This document shows positions 50,705 through 58,868 of a stretch of DNA of 64,000 bases, one piece after another. The stretch's first letter is position 1. Every line of letters begins with the position of its first letter. Source of the stretch: Oceanospirillum sp048264105 (GTDB lineage Bacteria > Pseudomonadota > Gammaproteobacteria > Pseudomonadales > Halomonadaceae); NCBI GenBank assembly GCA_048264105.1, contig JBLXDJ010000004.1:186001-250000 (forward strand). Reading direction: 5' to 3'. The translations under genes and the position numbers were made by a program. Below the pieces are notes generated by a model that was not told the DNA's origin, did not search any database, and saw nothing but the letters and a program-made list of their open reading frames with translations.

Positions 50705-51208
50705 ATGAATCACTCTGGAAACTTGCATCAACTCTACGCCGATTTTGGTATGGCAGCAGAGAAAGCTCAAGTGTTGGAGCTAGAAGCGGGAAATGTCGTT
50801 TTGTCTTTTATTTCACTAACGATTGATCGCAATAATATTTCGTCTGCAGATAAATTAAGTTACAGAAAGCTAGTTGATCAGGTTGACAGGAAAACGCTAG
50901 GAAATTTATTACGCCAAGTTAGAAAGATTGTAGAGTTTGATTCATCATCAGAGGAAGTAATCTCGGATGCTCTTAGTAAGCGGAATTATCTAGTTCACAG
51001 CTTCTTCAAAACTCACAATTTTGCGATTCATGATGAATCTGGACAAGTGAAAATGCGCAAAGAGCTAAGTGACATATCAAAGCAAATGGATATTGCTCAC
51101 ATGCACTTGTCAGTAATATGTCAATTATTGGAAAAGGTCGCAAGGAGAGAGCTTTCTGATGGAAAGGTTAAAGAACTTATGGTGTTAGGAAAGTCGATCG
51201 AAATCTAA
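50705..51208 (+). CDS. HEPN-like protein in a cassette-like setting
   Basis: 167 residues, AT-rich relative to its neighbours. Not recognised by name. The segment ISDALSKRNYLVHSFFKTHNF (about 94-114) contains R-x4-H in RNYLVH, the HEPN motif, inside a helical protein. Its stop lies in an attC-like sequence (51203-51293), which suggests an integron cassette. If an RNase, it would have no visible antitoxin. The function is unknown; HEPN assignment is from the motif alone. Confidence 0.55.
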   Translation: MNHSGNLHQLYADFGMAAEKAQVLELEAGNVVLSFISLTIDRNNISSADKLSYRKLVDQVDRKTLGNLLRQVRKIVEFDSSSEEVISDALSKRNYLVHSFFKTHNFAIHDESGQVKMRKELSDISKQMDIAHMHLSVICQLLEKVARRELSDGKVKELMVLGKSIEI

Positions 51209-51293
51209 CAAGTGCTTCAGCATAGAGGCGTAAAACAGTAGGCTTGAGCTCCTTCATTGCTCATTTTAACCTGCTATTTTAGGCCGGTTAGGC
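51203..51293 (+). repeat. attC-like sequence 1
   Basis: Begins ATCTAAC (fits RYYYAAC, overlapping the gene's stop) and ends GTTAGGC (fits GTTRRRY), 91 bases apart. Between them an imperfect hairpin with AGC/GCT, AGG/CCT, TAAAA/TTTTA and GAGC/GCTC pairs in order. These are the ends and shape of an integron attC site, but the spacing of inner boxes is not textbook. Confidence 0.4.
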
Positions 51294-51325
51294 AAGCGAA
51301 TGTTCTTTAAGGAGTAAGAATCATA

Positions 51326-51949
51326 ATGGATGCAATTGTAAATATTGTCTATGGGGTCATTTCGGGGCTTATAGCCGCGCTGCTATTTGAGTTGTTTAGA
51401 GCTAACTCCAGTTGGTTTCCTGGACCAACTGAGGCGCCAGAATATATTGAACCAGAACTTCCGAATGAAGAGCGAGCAAAAAATCGAGCTAGGCTTAACT
51501 TGTTTGTGTTCAATGTGGTTTTTTATTTCTATACCTTTTTTATCGTATATATGGCGCTGTTAATGCCGCCAATGTTTAAAAATATTTTTAACAAAAATAT
51601 TGTCTATCTTAGTGATGTTCGGTTTGTAGGCCATCTGTTGCCGAATATCGAAATTGGCTCTAATTATGTGCAAAGTTCGTTTGCGCTCATAGCCTTGGTG
51701 ATTTATGTCCCTTTATTGCTTATTGTGAGCAAGTTTTCAGTGCCAATAGCATCAGTTGTAGATAAATTTTGGCCGGTAGACATATATCGGTGGCGTAGTA
51801 TACAAGGAATAGTGTTTGTCATTTTTGCAGCATGTCTGGCTATTTTGAGCATTTATTTATTCAGTGGCACAACCATCAAGGGTGCTTTTATTACATTTTT
51901 ATCATTTGTTTTTTTAGCTATAGCTTTTGCGTCTGCTGGAAAGAGATGA
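51326..51949 (+). CDS. Membrane protein of unknown function, cassette-like
   Basis: 207 residues, strongly AT-rich, about five TM helices: one near the start (IVYGVISGLIAALLFELF), one at about 55-80 (FVFNVVFYFYTFFIVYMALL), one at 115-135 (SFALIALVIYVPLLLIV) and two at the end. Between the first two is a Pro-rich acidic segment (FPGPTEAPEYIEPELPNEER). AAGGAG lies upstream of ATG 51326. Not recognised. It is followed by an attC-like sequence and preceded by another, as expected of a single-gene cassette. Confidence 0.6.
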   Translation: MDAIVNIVYGVISGLIAALLFELFRANSSWFPGPTEAPEYIEPELPNEERAKNRARLNLFVFNVVFYFYTFFIVYMALLMPPMFKNIFNKNIVYLSDVRFVGHLLPNIEIGSNYVQSSFALIALVIYVPLLLIVSKFSVPIASVVDKFWPVDIYRWRSIQGIVFVIFAACLAILSIYLFSGTTIKGAFITFLSFVFLAIAFASAGKR

Positions 51950-52021
51950 ACAGAACACGGCGCTCAAAATGGACGCTAATTTCGTGGCGCTCCATTGGCG
52001 CCCTTTAGATTGGCGTTACAC
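51945..52021 (+). repeat. attC-like sequence 2
   Basis: Starts near the stop of the gene before it and ends GGCGTTAC (GTTACAC at 52015). Inside, GGCGC (51959-51963) pairs with GCGCC (51998-52002), ATGGA with TCCAT, and CGC with GCG. The GGCGCTCAA...GGACGC...GGCGCC...GGCGTTA order resembles attC sites of marine integrons. The left core is only a partial match. Confidence 0.45.
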
Positions 52022-52026
52022 TCTTA

Positions 52027-52209
52027 ATGACCCTTTCTAAAAGCCTTCTCTGGATCGACTGCTCTGCTGGTGCTTTGGCGTGTGTGTTAATACTCGCTTT
52101 CTCCGGCTGGTTGAGTGCTTGGTATAACATCCCGCAGGAGCTGTTGCTCTTTGTGGGTGGTTTGGCGCTGCTGGAGATGAAGTGGCGGGATCAGCTGCTG
52201 ATTCGCTAG
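52027..52209 (+). CDS. Short membrane protein, probably truncated
   Basis: 60 residues starting MTLSKSLLWIDCSAGAL, with two TM helices (ACVLILAFSGWLSAWY and ELLLFVGGLALLEM) and a charged end. The start resembles longer (about 120-130 residue) conserved membrane proteins from other proteobacteria, from memory; if so, the C-terminal half is missing or replaced. Begins five bases after attC-like sequence 2. No clear ribosome site. Confidence 0.4.
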   Translation: MTLSKSLLWIDCSAGALACVLILAFSGWLSAWYNIPQELLLFVGGLALLEMKWRDQLLIR

Positions 52210-52269
52210 TTAGAAAGACATTGCCACACAGAGCATGGCAATGGTTTTTTCCGGTGCAGATAGGTGAAA

Positions 52270-52899
52270 TCAGGCCGTTGCTGCAGTTTTCCGCAAAAAC
52301 TCATCTGTCTTGCCTTTAGCGGTTTTGCCCAGTTTCTGCATCAAAGCGAAGTCCGCCTGATCGATACCGTAACGGTTTTCCATATCCTCAAGCATTGTCA
52401 GCCAGAGATCAGTGGTCATCTCTGCATCCGCCAGGGCGCGGTGAAATGTGCCATCCGTAGGAAGATTTTTAAAGCGCACCAGAGTGCCCAGTTTGTGATT
52501 GGGTGCATCCTGATAAAGACGGCGGGCAACCAACAGGGAGCAGGCGAACAGTTGTTTGCAGGGCTGCTCAATACGGGCCAGTTCGCTGATCAGAAACTTG
52601 CTGTCAAAAGACGCGTTGTGCGCGACGAGATTGTAGTCTTCGATAAAGTCGGCAAACTCCGCCATCACCTGTTCCGCCGGATCGGCATCCTGCAGCATCC
52701 GGTTGGTAATACCGGTATAGCTTTCGATAAAACCACTGATCCGCTGGTTCGGGTACATCAGGCGCTGAAAGCGATCCGTAATCCGGCCATTTTCCACCCG
52801 CACAGCACCAATCTCAATCGCTCTGTCACCCTGATTGGGTGATAAACCTGTGGTCTCAAAATCCAGAACGATAACGGTATTTGCTGGCCGATGTTTCAT
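52270..52899 (-). CDS. DnaQ-like 3'-5' exonuclease
   Basis: DEDDh exonuclease of 209 residues. Exo I VLDFETTGLSPNQG (about 11-24, DxE), Exo II VAHNASFDSKFL (about 91), Exo III HRALADAEMT (about 153, His then Asp). The length is of stand-alone proofreading or RNase T/Orn-like exonucleases rather than full epsilon. Cell role unknown: DNA repair or RNA trimming are both possible. Confidence 0.85.
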   Translation of the reverse strand: MKHRPANTVIVLDFETTGLSPNQGDRAIEIGAVRVENGRITDRFQRLMYPNQRISGFIESYTGITNRMLQDADPAEQVMAEFADFIEDYNLVAHNASFDSKFLISELARIEQPCKQLFACSLLVARRLYQDAPNHKLGTLVRFKNLPTDGTFHRALADAEMTTDLWLTMLEDMENRYGIDQADFALMQKLGKTAKGKTDEFLRKTAATA

Positions 52900-52995
52900 G
52901 TGGTGAAGTGCCTGTGCTTTAACGGGATGATTCTGACGGATCGTTCAGGTCAGAAAAGAGTCGCGTAGAGTACGAAGGCTGCCGTAAAAACGCAA

Positions 52996-53026
52996 ACAGC
53001 CCCTTCGGATCTCTCCGAAGGGGCTG
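52996..53026 (-). terminator. Terminator after the Yip1 gene
   Basis: CAGCCCCTTCGGA / TCCGAAGGGGCTG, TCTC loop, 13 bp; on the minus strand followed by TTTGCGTTTTT. It lies 26 bases past the Yip1 stop. Confidence 0.8.
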
Positions 53027-53051
53027 ATACTGTTTAAAGCGGATCTGACGT

Positions 53052-53663
53052 TTACCCGTAGATAAACTCCGGCGCAAAGCCAAGATTCCAGATAATCACG
53101 GTGCCGACACGGGTGGTCACCAGATAAACCAGGGCGATGGTCAGAATCGCACCGCTAAAGAAGAAGGCACGATCCGGATCGATACCCAGCACGCTCGGCA
53201 GACCTTTATAGATCAGGTAGCCCGCATAAGCGGCAGCGGCCAGATACGCCAGCATATTAAACCAGGGCACAGGGTAGAGGGAGGCAAAGCCTGCCAGCAT
53301 CAGAGGTGTGCTGGAGTAGGCGGCCAGTGCGATACCGTTGGCGGCCTGTTCATCATGCTGGCTGCCGTAGGTTTTGGACATCCAGTCGATCATCCAGCCA
53401 AGGCCAAAGACACCAACCACAATGGCAAGATAGGTCAGCAGGTTTAGTTGCAGTGCGCTGGCAGCGCTGAGTTTAGTCAGTGGGCCGCTACCCACCTGCC
53501 AGCCAAACTGAGTGGTTGAGATATAGGCGCAGACCGGGCCGATCAGAGCCAGCAGGCCAATATAGGCAACATAGATTCGGGTTGGGCTGGCGTGTTCTTT
53601 ACGGATCGCTTTCCATTCGGATTCCGGGTGCGTAAACATGCCCGGCAGGTGATTCAGCAGCAT
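53052..53663 (-). CDS. Yip1-domain membrane protein
   Basis: 203 residues, inner membrane, about five to six TM helices. The start NHLPGMFTHPESEWKAIRKE is the family's typical amphipathic N-terminus, and AYSSTPLMLAGFASLYPVPWF is the conserved inner loop. Function unknown; bacterial Yip1 (DUF1282-type) proteins are widespread. It is divergent from aroF and stands alone. Confidence 0.8.
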   Translation of the reverse strand: MLLNHLPGMFTHPESEWKAIRKEHASPTRIYVAYIGLLALIGPVCAYISTTQFGWQVGSGPLTKLSAASALQLNLLTYLAIVVGVFGLGWMIDWMSKTYGSQHDEQAANGIALAAYSSTPLMLAGFASLYPVPWFNMLAYLAAAAYAGYLIYKGLPSVLGIDPDRAFFFSGAILTIALVYLVTTRVGTVIIWNLGFAPEFIYG

Positions 53664-53929
53664 GACGAGTACCTCGCGACAGCTATTATTATTTGTCCTT
53701 TTGGTGCGCTAAATAAGATCCCTTTTGAGTGCTTACGGGCCATAGGCTGAGGCAGATCTCTTTTTTTGCCTTTTGAGGCTCTGTATCAGGGCTTTCGGGC
53801 TTCCCCTTCCGGCGGTGACATAGTAATGTCAAAGGGATTCATCAGAATAATCAGACTGTTACACATTACCCTAAGGTTGGCCTGTTTTGTCTGAGGGCGG
53901 GTCGATATATGCAGAGAAATGGAATCGTT

Positions 53930-55282
53930 ATGAGTAATACCATCTGGACACCGGCATCCTGGAGAGAGAAAACCGCGCGACAAATGCCGAACTATCCGGA
54001 TCAGGTCGCCTTACAGAATGTTGAGCAGGAACTGGCCGCACTTCCGCCGCTGGTTTTTGCCGGAGAAGCCCGCCAACTGCAGGCCGAGCTGGCAGATGTT
54101 GCCGCTGGCCGTGCATTTTTGCTGCAGGGTGGCGACTGCGCCGAGAGCTTTGATGAGTTCTCCGCTAACCATATTCGTGACACCTTTATGGTGCTGCTGC
54201 AGATGGCGGTGGTGCTGACCTTTGGTGGCCAGAGCCCTGTGGTAAAAGTGGGTCGTATGGCGGGTCAGTTTGCTAAGCCCCGTTCTGCGGATACTGAAAC
54301 CATCGATGGTGTGACCCTGCCATCCTACCGTGGCGACATTATCAACGATAACGCCTTCACCGAAGCTGCCCGTGTGCCGGACCCTGCCCGTATGGTTAAG
54401 GCCTACAATCAGGCGGCATCAACCCTGAACCTGCTGCGTGCCTTCTCCCGTGGTGGTATGGCGGATCTGCATAAGGTTCATCAGTGGAACCGTGACTTTG
54501 TTGAGAAGAGTCCGGCGCTGGAGCGTTATCACGATCTGGCAGAGCGTATCGATGAAACACTGGCCTTTATGAAGGCTTGTGGCATCAGCCCGCAGAATAC
54601 GCCAAGCATCAACGAGACCCGTTTCTATACCGCTCATGAAGCGCTGCTACTGCCCTATGAGCAGGCGCTGACCCGTCAGGATAGTCTGACCGGCGACTGG
54701 TATGGCTGCTCGGCGCACATGCTGTGGATCGGGGATCGTACCCGTCAGCTGGATGGTGCTCATGTGGAATACTGCCGTGGCGTGAAAAACCCGATCGGTG
54801 TGAAGGCAGGTCCAACCACAGACCCGGATGACTTTATCCGTCTGCTGGATGCGATCAACCCGGACAACGAAGCCGGTCGCATGAACGTGATCGTGCGTAT
54901 GGGGGCCGATAAGATTGCCGACCACCTGCCCGCGCTGATCCGTAAGGTTGAAGCGGAAGGCCGCAATGTGGTCTGGAGCAGCGATCCGATGCACGGCAAC
55001 ACGATCAAGGCATCCACCGGTTATAAAACCCGAGATGTGGATTCTGTGCTGGGTGAAGTGAGCCGCTTCTTTGCGATTCATAAAGCCGAAGGCACCCATG
55101 CCGGTGGTGTTCACCTTGAGATGACCGGTCGTAACGTGACCGAGTGCATCGGTGGCCGCTTTAAGATCACTGAAGATGATCTGGGTGACCGTTACCACAC
55201 CTTCTGCGACCCGCGTCTGAATGCGGACCAGTCGCTGGAGCTGGCGTTCCTGATTGCTGACAGTCTGAAAGCAGCGCGTTAA
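53930..55282 (+). CDS. aroF: DAHP synthase, class II (type II)
   Basis: First enzyme of the shikimate pathway: phosphoenolpyruvate plus erythrose-4-phosphate gives DAHP. 450 residues from ATG 53930 (MSNTIWTPASWREK), an alternative ATG at 53909 having no ribosome site. It has the plant-like class II sequence: LQGGDCAESFDEF (about 69), RMAGQFAKPRSAD, and WSSDPMHGNTIKASTGYKTR (about 350), with Cys of the metal site in GGDCAE. Feedback specificity cannot be read. Own terminator follows. Confidence 0.95.
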   Translation: MSNTIWTPASWREKTARQMPNYPDQVALQNVEQELAALPPLVFAGEARQLQAELADVAAGRAFLLQGGDCAESFDEFSANHIRDTFMVLLQMAVVLTFGGQSPVVKVGRMAGQFAKPRSADTETIDGVTLPSYRGDIINDNAFTEAARVPDPARMVKAYNQAASTLNLLRAFSRGGMADLHKVHQWNRDFVEKSPALERYHDLAERIDETLAFMKACGISPQNTPSINETRFYTAHEALLLPYEQALTRQDSLTGDWYGCSAHMLWIGDRTRQLDGAHVEYCRGVKNPIGVKAGPTTDPDDFIRLLDAINPDNEAGRMNVIVRMGADKIADHLPALIRKVEAEGRNVVWSSDPMHGNTIKASTGYKTRDVDSVLGEVSRFFAIHKAEGTHAGGVHLEMTGRNVTECIGGRFKITEDDLGDRYHTFCDPRLNADQSLELAFLIADSLKAAR

Positions 55283-55317
55283 TACCGGATATTAAAACGC
55301 TGTAAAGCAGAGCTGAC

Positions 55318-55354
55318 AAAAGCGCCGTAGGGTTTCCCTGCGGCGCTTTTTTTG
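55318..55354 (+). terminator. Terminator after aroF
   Basis: AAAGCGCCG / CGGCGCTTT around AGGG/CCCT with a T7 run. Confidence 0.88.
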
Positions 55355-55566
55355 TGCGACTAAAGCCGTAATTTGCCGATAAATAGCACTTTTGTCGCCT
55401 GTTGAGATAAGGCAAGTCTGATATGGGTCAACAATAGCTGGGTAACTTCCTTTTAGGATGGCTAAGCCCGTCAAATAAATAATACAGAAAACTTAGTCGG
55501 GTTAAGCATTTTGTAATGCTTATTGCAGAGCTTGATAGAGATAACCCTTGACTGAGGATTGCTGAA

Positions 55567-57477
55567 TTGAACGCCAGAACCCCCGTTAGTACCGATAAAA
55601 AACTCTTTGTCTCAGGCAATGAGGCGGTTTCATTGGCGGCACGGGATGCCAATGTAAAAGTCGCCGCTGCTTATCCCGGCACACCATCTACCGAAATTCT
55701 GGAATATGTCTCTCAATATCCTGATATATATTCTGAGTGGTCGATTAATGAAAAGGTATCACTTGAGGTGGCTATCGGTGCCTCATTGGCGGGTAGTCGC
55801 ACCTTATGTGCCATGAAGCATGTGGGGCTGAATGTGGCATCGGATGCGCTGATGACCCAAACCCTGATCGGTGCTGTGGGTGGTCTGGTGATTGTGGTGG
55901 CCGATGATGTGGGCCTGTCGTCATCGCAAAACGAGCAGGATTCCCGCTTCTGGGGACGTTTTGCCCATCTGCCGGTTCTGGAGCCCAGTGATACTCAGGA
56001 AGCCTACGATTTTACCCGTGCCGCCTTTGAGTTGTCGGAACAGTTTCAGGTGCCGGTACTGGTTCGGGTAACCACCCGTATCTGCCATGTTAAAGGTACG
56101 TTGCAGCTGCAGCCCGCCACTGAAACCGAAGCGAAAAAGGGCTTTGTTAAAGATCCGGCACGCCTGGTGATGGTGCCGGGTAATGCCAAAGGCCGGATTC
56201 CTCTGATGCATCAGCGGGATGAAGCGCTGGCGCAGGCTGCCGAGGTTTCGCCACTGAACCGTGTTGAGGCGGGGGAACGCACCGATCTGGGCTTTGTGGT
56301 ATCAGGTGTGGCTTATCAGCATGTAAAAGAGGCCTATCCTGATGCGCCGGTGCTCAAGCTGGGCTTCAGCCATCCTGTTCCCTTAGAAAAGGTGAGAGCT
56401 TTCAGCCAGAGCGTACAGCGTTTGATTCTTGTGGAAGAAGTTGAGCCTCTGCTGGAAAAAGAGCTGAAAGCAGAGGGGGTTGCTCTGGAGGGTAAGTCGA
56501 TTCTGCCTAAGCAGGGTGAGCTGACGCCAGAGGTGCTGAAGCAGGCGATTGAAGGCAAGGCCGGGGTATCTGAAACCGCCAAGCCGGAACTGATCGCAGC
56601 GGCGCAGGAGGTGTTTCCGCGTCCACCGACCATGTGTGTGGCCTGTCCTCATCTGGGCGTTTATTACACGCTGTCTAAGGTTAAGAACACCTATATCTCC
56701 GGTGATATTGGTTGCTACACCCTGGGGGCGGGGCATCCGTGGAATGCACTGGATACCTGTATCAGCATGGGCGCATCCATGGGCGTTGCTATGGGGCTGG
56801 ATAAAGGCCGCCAGCCGGAAGATGCCAACAAAAAAGTAGTGGCGGTGATCGGTGATTCCACCTTCCTGCACATGGGGATGCAGGGGTTGCTGGATCTGAC
56901 CTATAACAAGGGCAACGCGACCATCCTGCTGCTGGATAACCGTGCCGTGGGTATGACCGGTGGCCAGAACGCACCATCCAGTGGTATTAACCTGCAGGGC
57001 GAGCAGACCGCTCAGGTGAACTTCCCGCAGCTGGTGGAAGCCCTGGGGGTGAAAAAAGAGCGTATCCATCAGGTTGATCCTTATGAGTTGCCGACCCTGT
57101 TTAAAGCCCTGAGGGATGAAACCAAGATCGATGATGTATCGGTCATTATCACCAATCAGCCCTGTGTGCTGACCGAGCGCTACAAGGCGATGCAGCCGCT
57201 GACGGTGGAAGCGAAAGATTGCACCGGCTGTGGTAACTGTCTGGATGTGGGATGTCCGGCCATTCTGGTGACCCGCCGTGAGATGGTGGTGAAACCCAAT
57301 GGTAAAGAGAAGGAGTTGGCGTTTGTCGATATCGATACCAGTGCCTGTACGGGCTGTAATCTCTGTGTGAATACCTGCGCCCCGAATGCCATCGTTCCGG
57401 CTGGTTCTGTGGTGGCGAACGGTTATGAGGCTCCTGAGGGGCTGGAACTTGAAAATCTGGCAGTGGAGGTGAAGTGA
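55567..57477 (+). CDS. iorA: Indolepyruvate:ferredoxin oxidoreductase alpha subunit
   Basis: Thiamine-diphosphate enzyme that turns aryl pyruvates from aromatic amino acids into aryl-acetyl-CoA, reducing ferredoxin. 636 residues. N-terminal pyrimidine domain (AYPGTPSTEILEYVSQYPD), thiamine-binding GDSTFLHMGMQGLLDL (about 425), and C-terminal double [4Fe-4S] domain (CTGCGNCLDVGCPA and CTGCNLCVNTCAPN, about 553 and 597). It starts with TTG after GAGGA. The beta subunit overlaps its stop by one base. Four extra Cys near residue 355 (CVACPHLG) are typical. Confidence 0.94.
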   Translation: MNARTPVSTDKKLFVSGNEAVSLAARDANVKVAAAYPGTPSTEILEYVSQYPDIYSEWSINEKVSLEVAIGASLAGSRTLCAMKHVGLNVASDALMTQTLIGAVGGLVIVVADDVGLSSSQNEQDSRFWGRFAHLPVLEPSDTQEAYDFTRAAFELSEQFQVPVLVRVTTRICHVKGTLQLQPATETEAKKGFVKDPARLVMVPGNAKGRIPLMHQRDEALAQAAEVSPLNRVEAGERTDLGFVVSGVAYQHVKEAYPDAPVLKLGFSHPVPLEKVRAFSQSVQRLILVEEVEPLLEKELKAEGVALEGKSILPKQGELTPEVLKQAIEGKAGVSETAKPELIAAAQEVFPRPPTMCVACPHLGVYYTLSKVKNTYISGDIGCYTLGAGHPWNALDTCISMGASMGVAMGLDKGRQPEDANKKVVAVIGDSTFLHMGMQGLLDLTYNKGNATILLLDNRAVGMTGGQNAPSSGINLQGEQTAQVNFPQLVEALGVKKERIHQVDPYELPTLFKALRDETKIDDVSVIITNQPCVLTERYKAMQPLTVEAKDCTGCGNCLDVGCPAILVTRREMVVKPNGKEKELAFVDIDTSACTGCNLCVNTCAPNAIVPAGSVVANGYEAPEGLELENLAVEVK

Positions 57478-58076
57478 TGGGCGCTCAGGGGATTACCAAT
57501 ATCTTAGTGGCCGGTATCGGCGGACAAGGGGTGATGACGGCGGCGGATATTCTGGCTGAATCGGCATTGCTTCTGGGTATGGATGTAAAGAAAACCGAAG
57601 TGGCCGGTATGGCGCAGCGGGGCGGCGTGGTGACTTCCCATGTTCGTTTTGGACCCCGGGTTCACTCGCCCTCTATCGCTTCGGGCGAGGCGGATCTTCT
57701 GGTGGCCTTTGAGCCGGCAGAGGCGCTGCGCTGGATTAATCATCTTAAAGGCAGTGGAGTGGCGATGGTGAACACCTATCGCCAGTCGCCGCCGGTGGTC
57801 AGTGCCGGGCTGTTTCAGTATCCCGATGATCCGATTGAGGATATCCGGGGCGAGCGCGAGGTACATGCCTTTGATGCCGGACATATTGCGATCAAACTGG
57901 GGGATCGTCGTCTGATCAATACCATTATGCTGGGGGCGATTTCGGAGCAGCTGCCTTTTGAGACGGCGGTGCTGGAAGAGAGTGTCTTAAAGCGCTTTGC
58001 CCATAAATCAGACAAGCTGGTGGAGTTAAACCGGATCGCCTTTGCGGCGGGAAGGGAGGCGGCTCAACGTAACTGA
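57477..58076 (+). CDS. iorB: Indolepyruvate:ferredoxin oxidoreductase beta subunit
   Basis: 199 residues; gamma-type domain of the oxidoreductase with the nucleotide-like loop NILVAGIGGQGVMTAADILAE at the start and KKTEVAGMAQRGGVVTSHVRFG. I take ATG 57477, overlapping iorA by one base, with GGAGG nine bases upstream; a GTG three bases earlier is possible. Works with IorA as an alpha-beta complex. A terminator follows at 58122. Confidence 0.94.
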   Translation: MGAQGITNILVAGIGGQGVMTAADILAESALLLGMDVKKTEVAGMAQRGGVVTSHVRFGPRVHSPSIASGEADLLVAFEPAEALRWINHLKGSGVAMVNTYRQSPPVVSAGLFQYPDDPIEDIRGEREVHAFDAGHIAIKLGDRRLINTIMLGAISEQLPFETAVLEESVLKRFAHKSDKLVELNRIAFAAGREAAQRN

Positions 58077-58121
58077 ATGAGCTGCTATACGGCGTTTTAA
58101 CTGTGTGACTCGTTAGAGCAT

Positions 58122-58157
58122 TGCCAGTCCTGATTTATTTATAGGGCTGGCTTTTTT
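58122..58157 (+). terminator. Terminator after iorAB
   Basis: GCCAGTCCT / AGGGCTGGC with one G-U pair and a T6 run. Confidence 0.82.
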
Positions 58158-58178
58158 GTAGGTGTAAATTTGTGGGTG

Positions 58179-58224
58179 TAAAAAAGAGAAGCCCGCGAGT
58201 GAATAGGCTTGCGGGCTTCTCTTG
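58179..58224 (-). terminator. Terminator after cobO
   Basis: GAGAAGCCCGC / GCGGGCTTCTC around a 13-base loop; on the minus strand a T-run follows. It ends the btuB-cobO transcript. Confidence 0.85.
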
Positions 58225-58245
58225 CTGTTGGGTATCGGGCCGGGT

Positions 58246-58845
58246 TTACCAGTCGATTCCCTTCTGCGCCTTAATACCGGCGTTGAAGGCGTGTTTTTCA
58301 TCACGCACTTCAGATACGGTATCGGCGTATTCCACCAGATCACGGTGCGCGGCACGGCCGGTCAGAATCACGGACTGATCCTTCGGACGATCTTTCAGAG
58401 CATCCAGAACCTCTTCAATCTCCAGATAACCGTATTTCAGCATGTAGGTGATCTCATCCAGCACCACCAGCTTAATACTCTCATCCTTCAGATTCGGCAG
58501 GGTCTTTTCCCACGCCGCACGGCAGGCTTTTTTATCCAGCTCACGATCCTGAGTTTCCCAGGTAAAGCCGGTGCCCATCACATGGACGGTCAGGTTCGGG
58601 TTGCCTTCAAAGATATCGCGCTCACCGCAATCCCAGGTGCCTTTAATAAACTGCGTTACTGCAACCTTGTAGCCGTAGCCGAGGCTACGGGCCACCGTGC
58701 CCCATGCTGATGTGGTTTTGCCCTTACCGTTGCCGGTAATCACAATAGTGATGCCGCGTTCTTCCGTTGCCTTGGCAACCTTGGCATCAACGATCTCTTT
58801 GCGTTTTTGCATCGCCTTTTTATGGCGGGTATCACGATCAGTCAT
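58246..58845 (-). CDS. cobO: Cob(I)alamin adenosyltransferase
   Basis: Adds the adenosyl group from ATP to corrinoids (CobA/CobO/BtuR type). 199 residues. P-loop ITGNGKGKTTSAWGTV (about 36-51), FIKGTWDCGERD (about 69), and VLDEITYMLKYGYL (about 124). Follows btuB by 23 bases and is under the same B12 riboswitch, so it processes imported B12 rather than signalling full synthesis; no other cob genes are in the window. Confidence 0.95.
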   Translation of the reverse strand: MTDRDTRHKKAMQKRKEIVDAKVAKATEERGITIVITGNGKGKTTSAWGTVARSLGYGYKVAVTQFIKGTWDCGERDIFEGNPNLTVHVMGTGFTWETQDRELDKKACRAAWEKTLPNLKDESIKLVVLDEITYMLKYGYLEIEEVLDALKDRPKDQSVILTGRAAHRDLVEYADTVSEVRDEKHAFNAGIKAQKGIDW

Positions 58846-58868
58846 GGGGTCTCCGGTGGGGATTCGAT

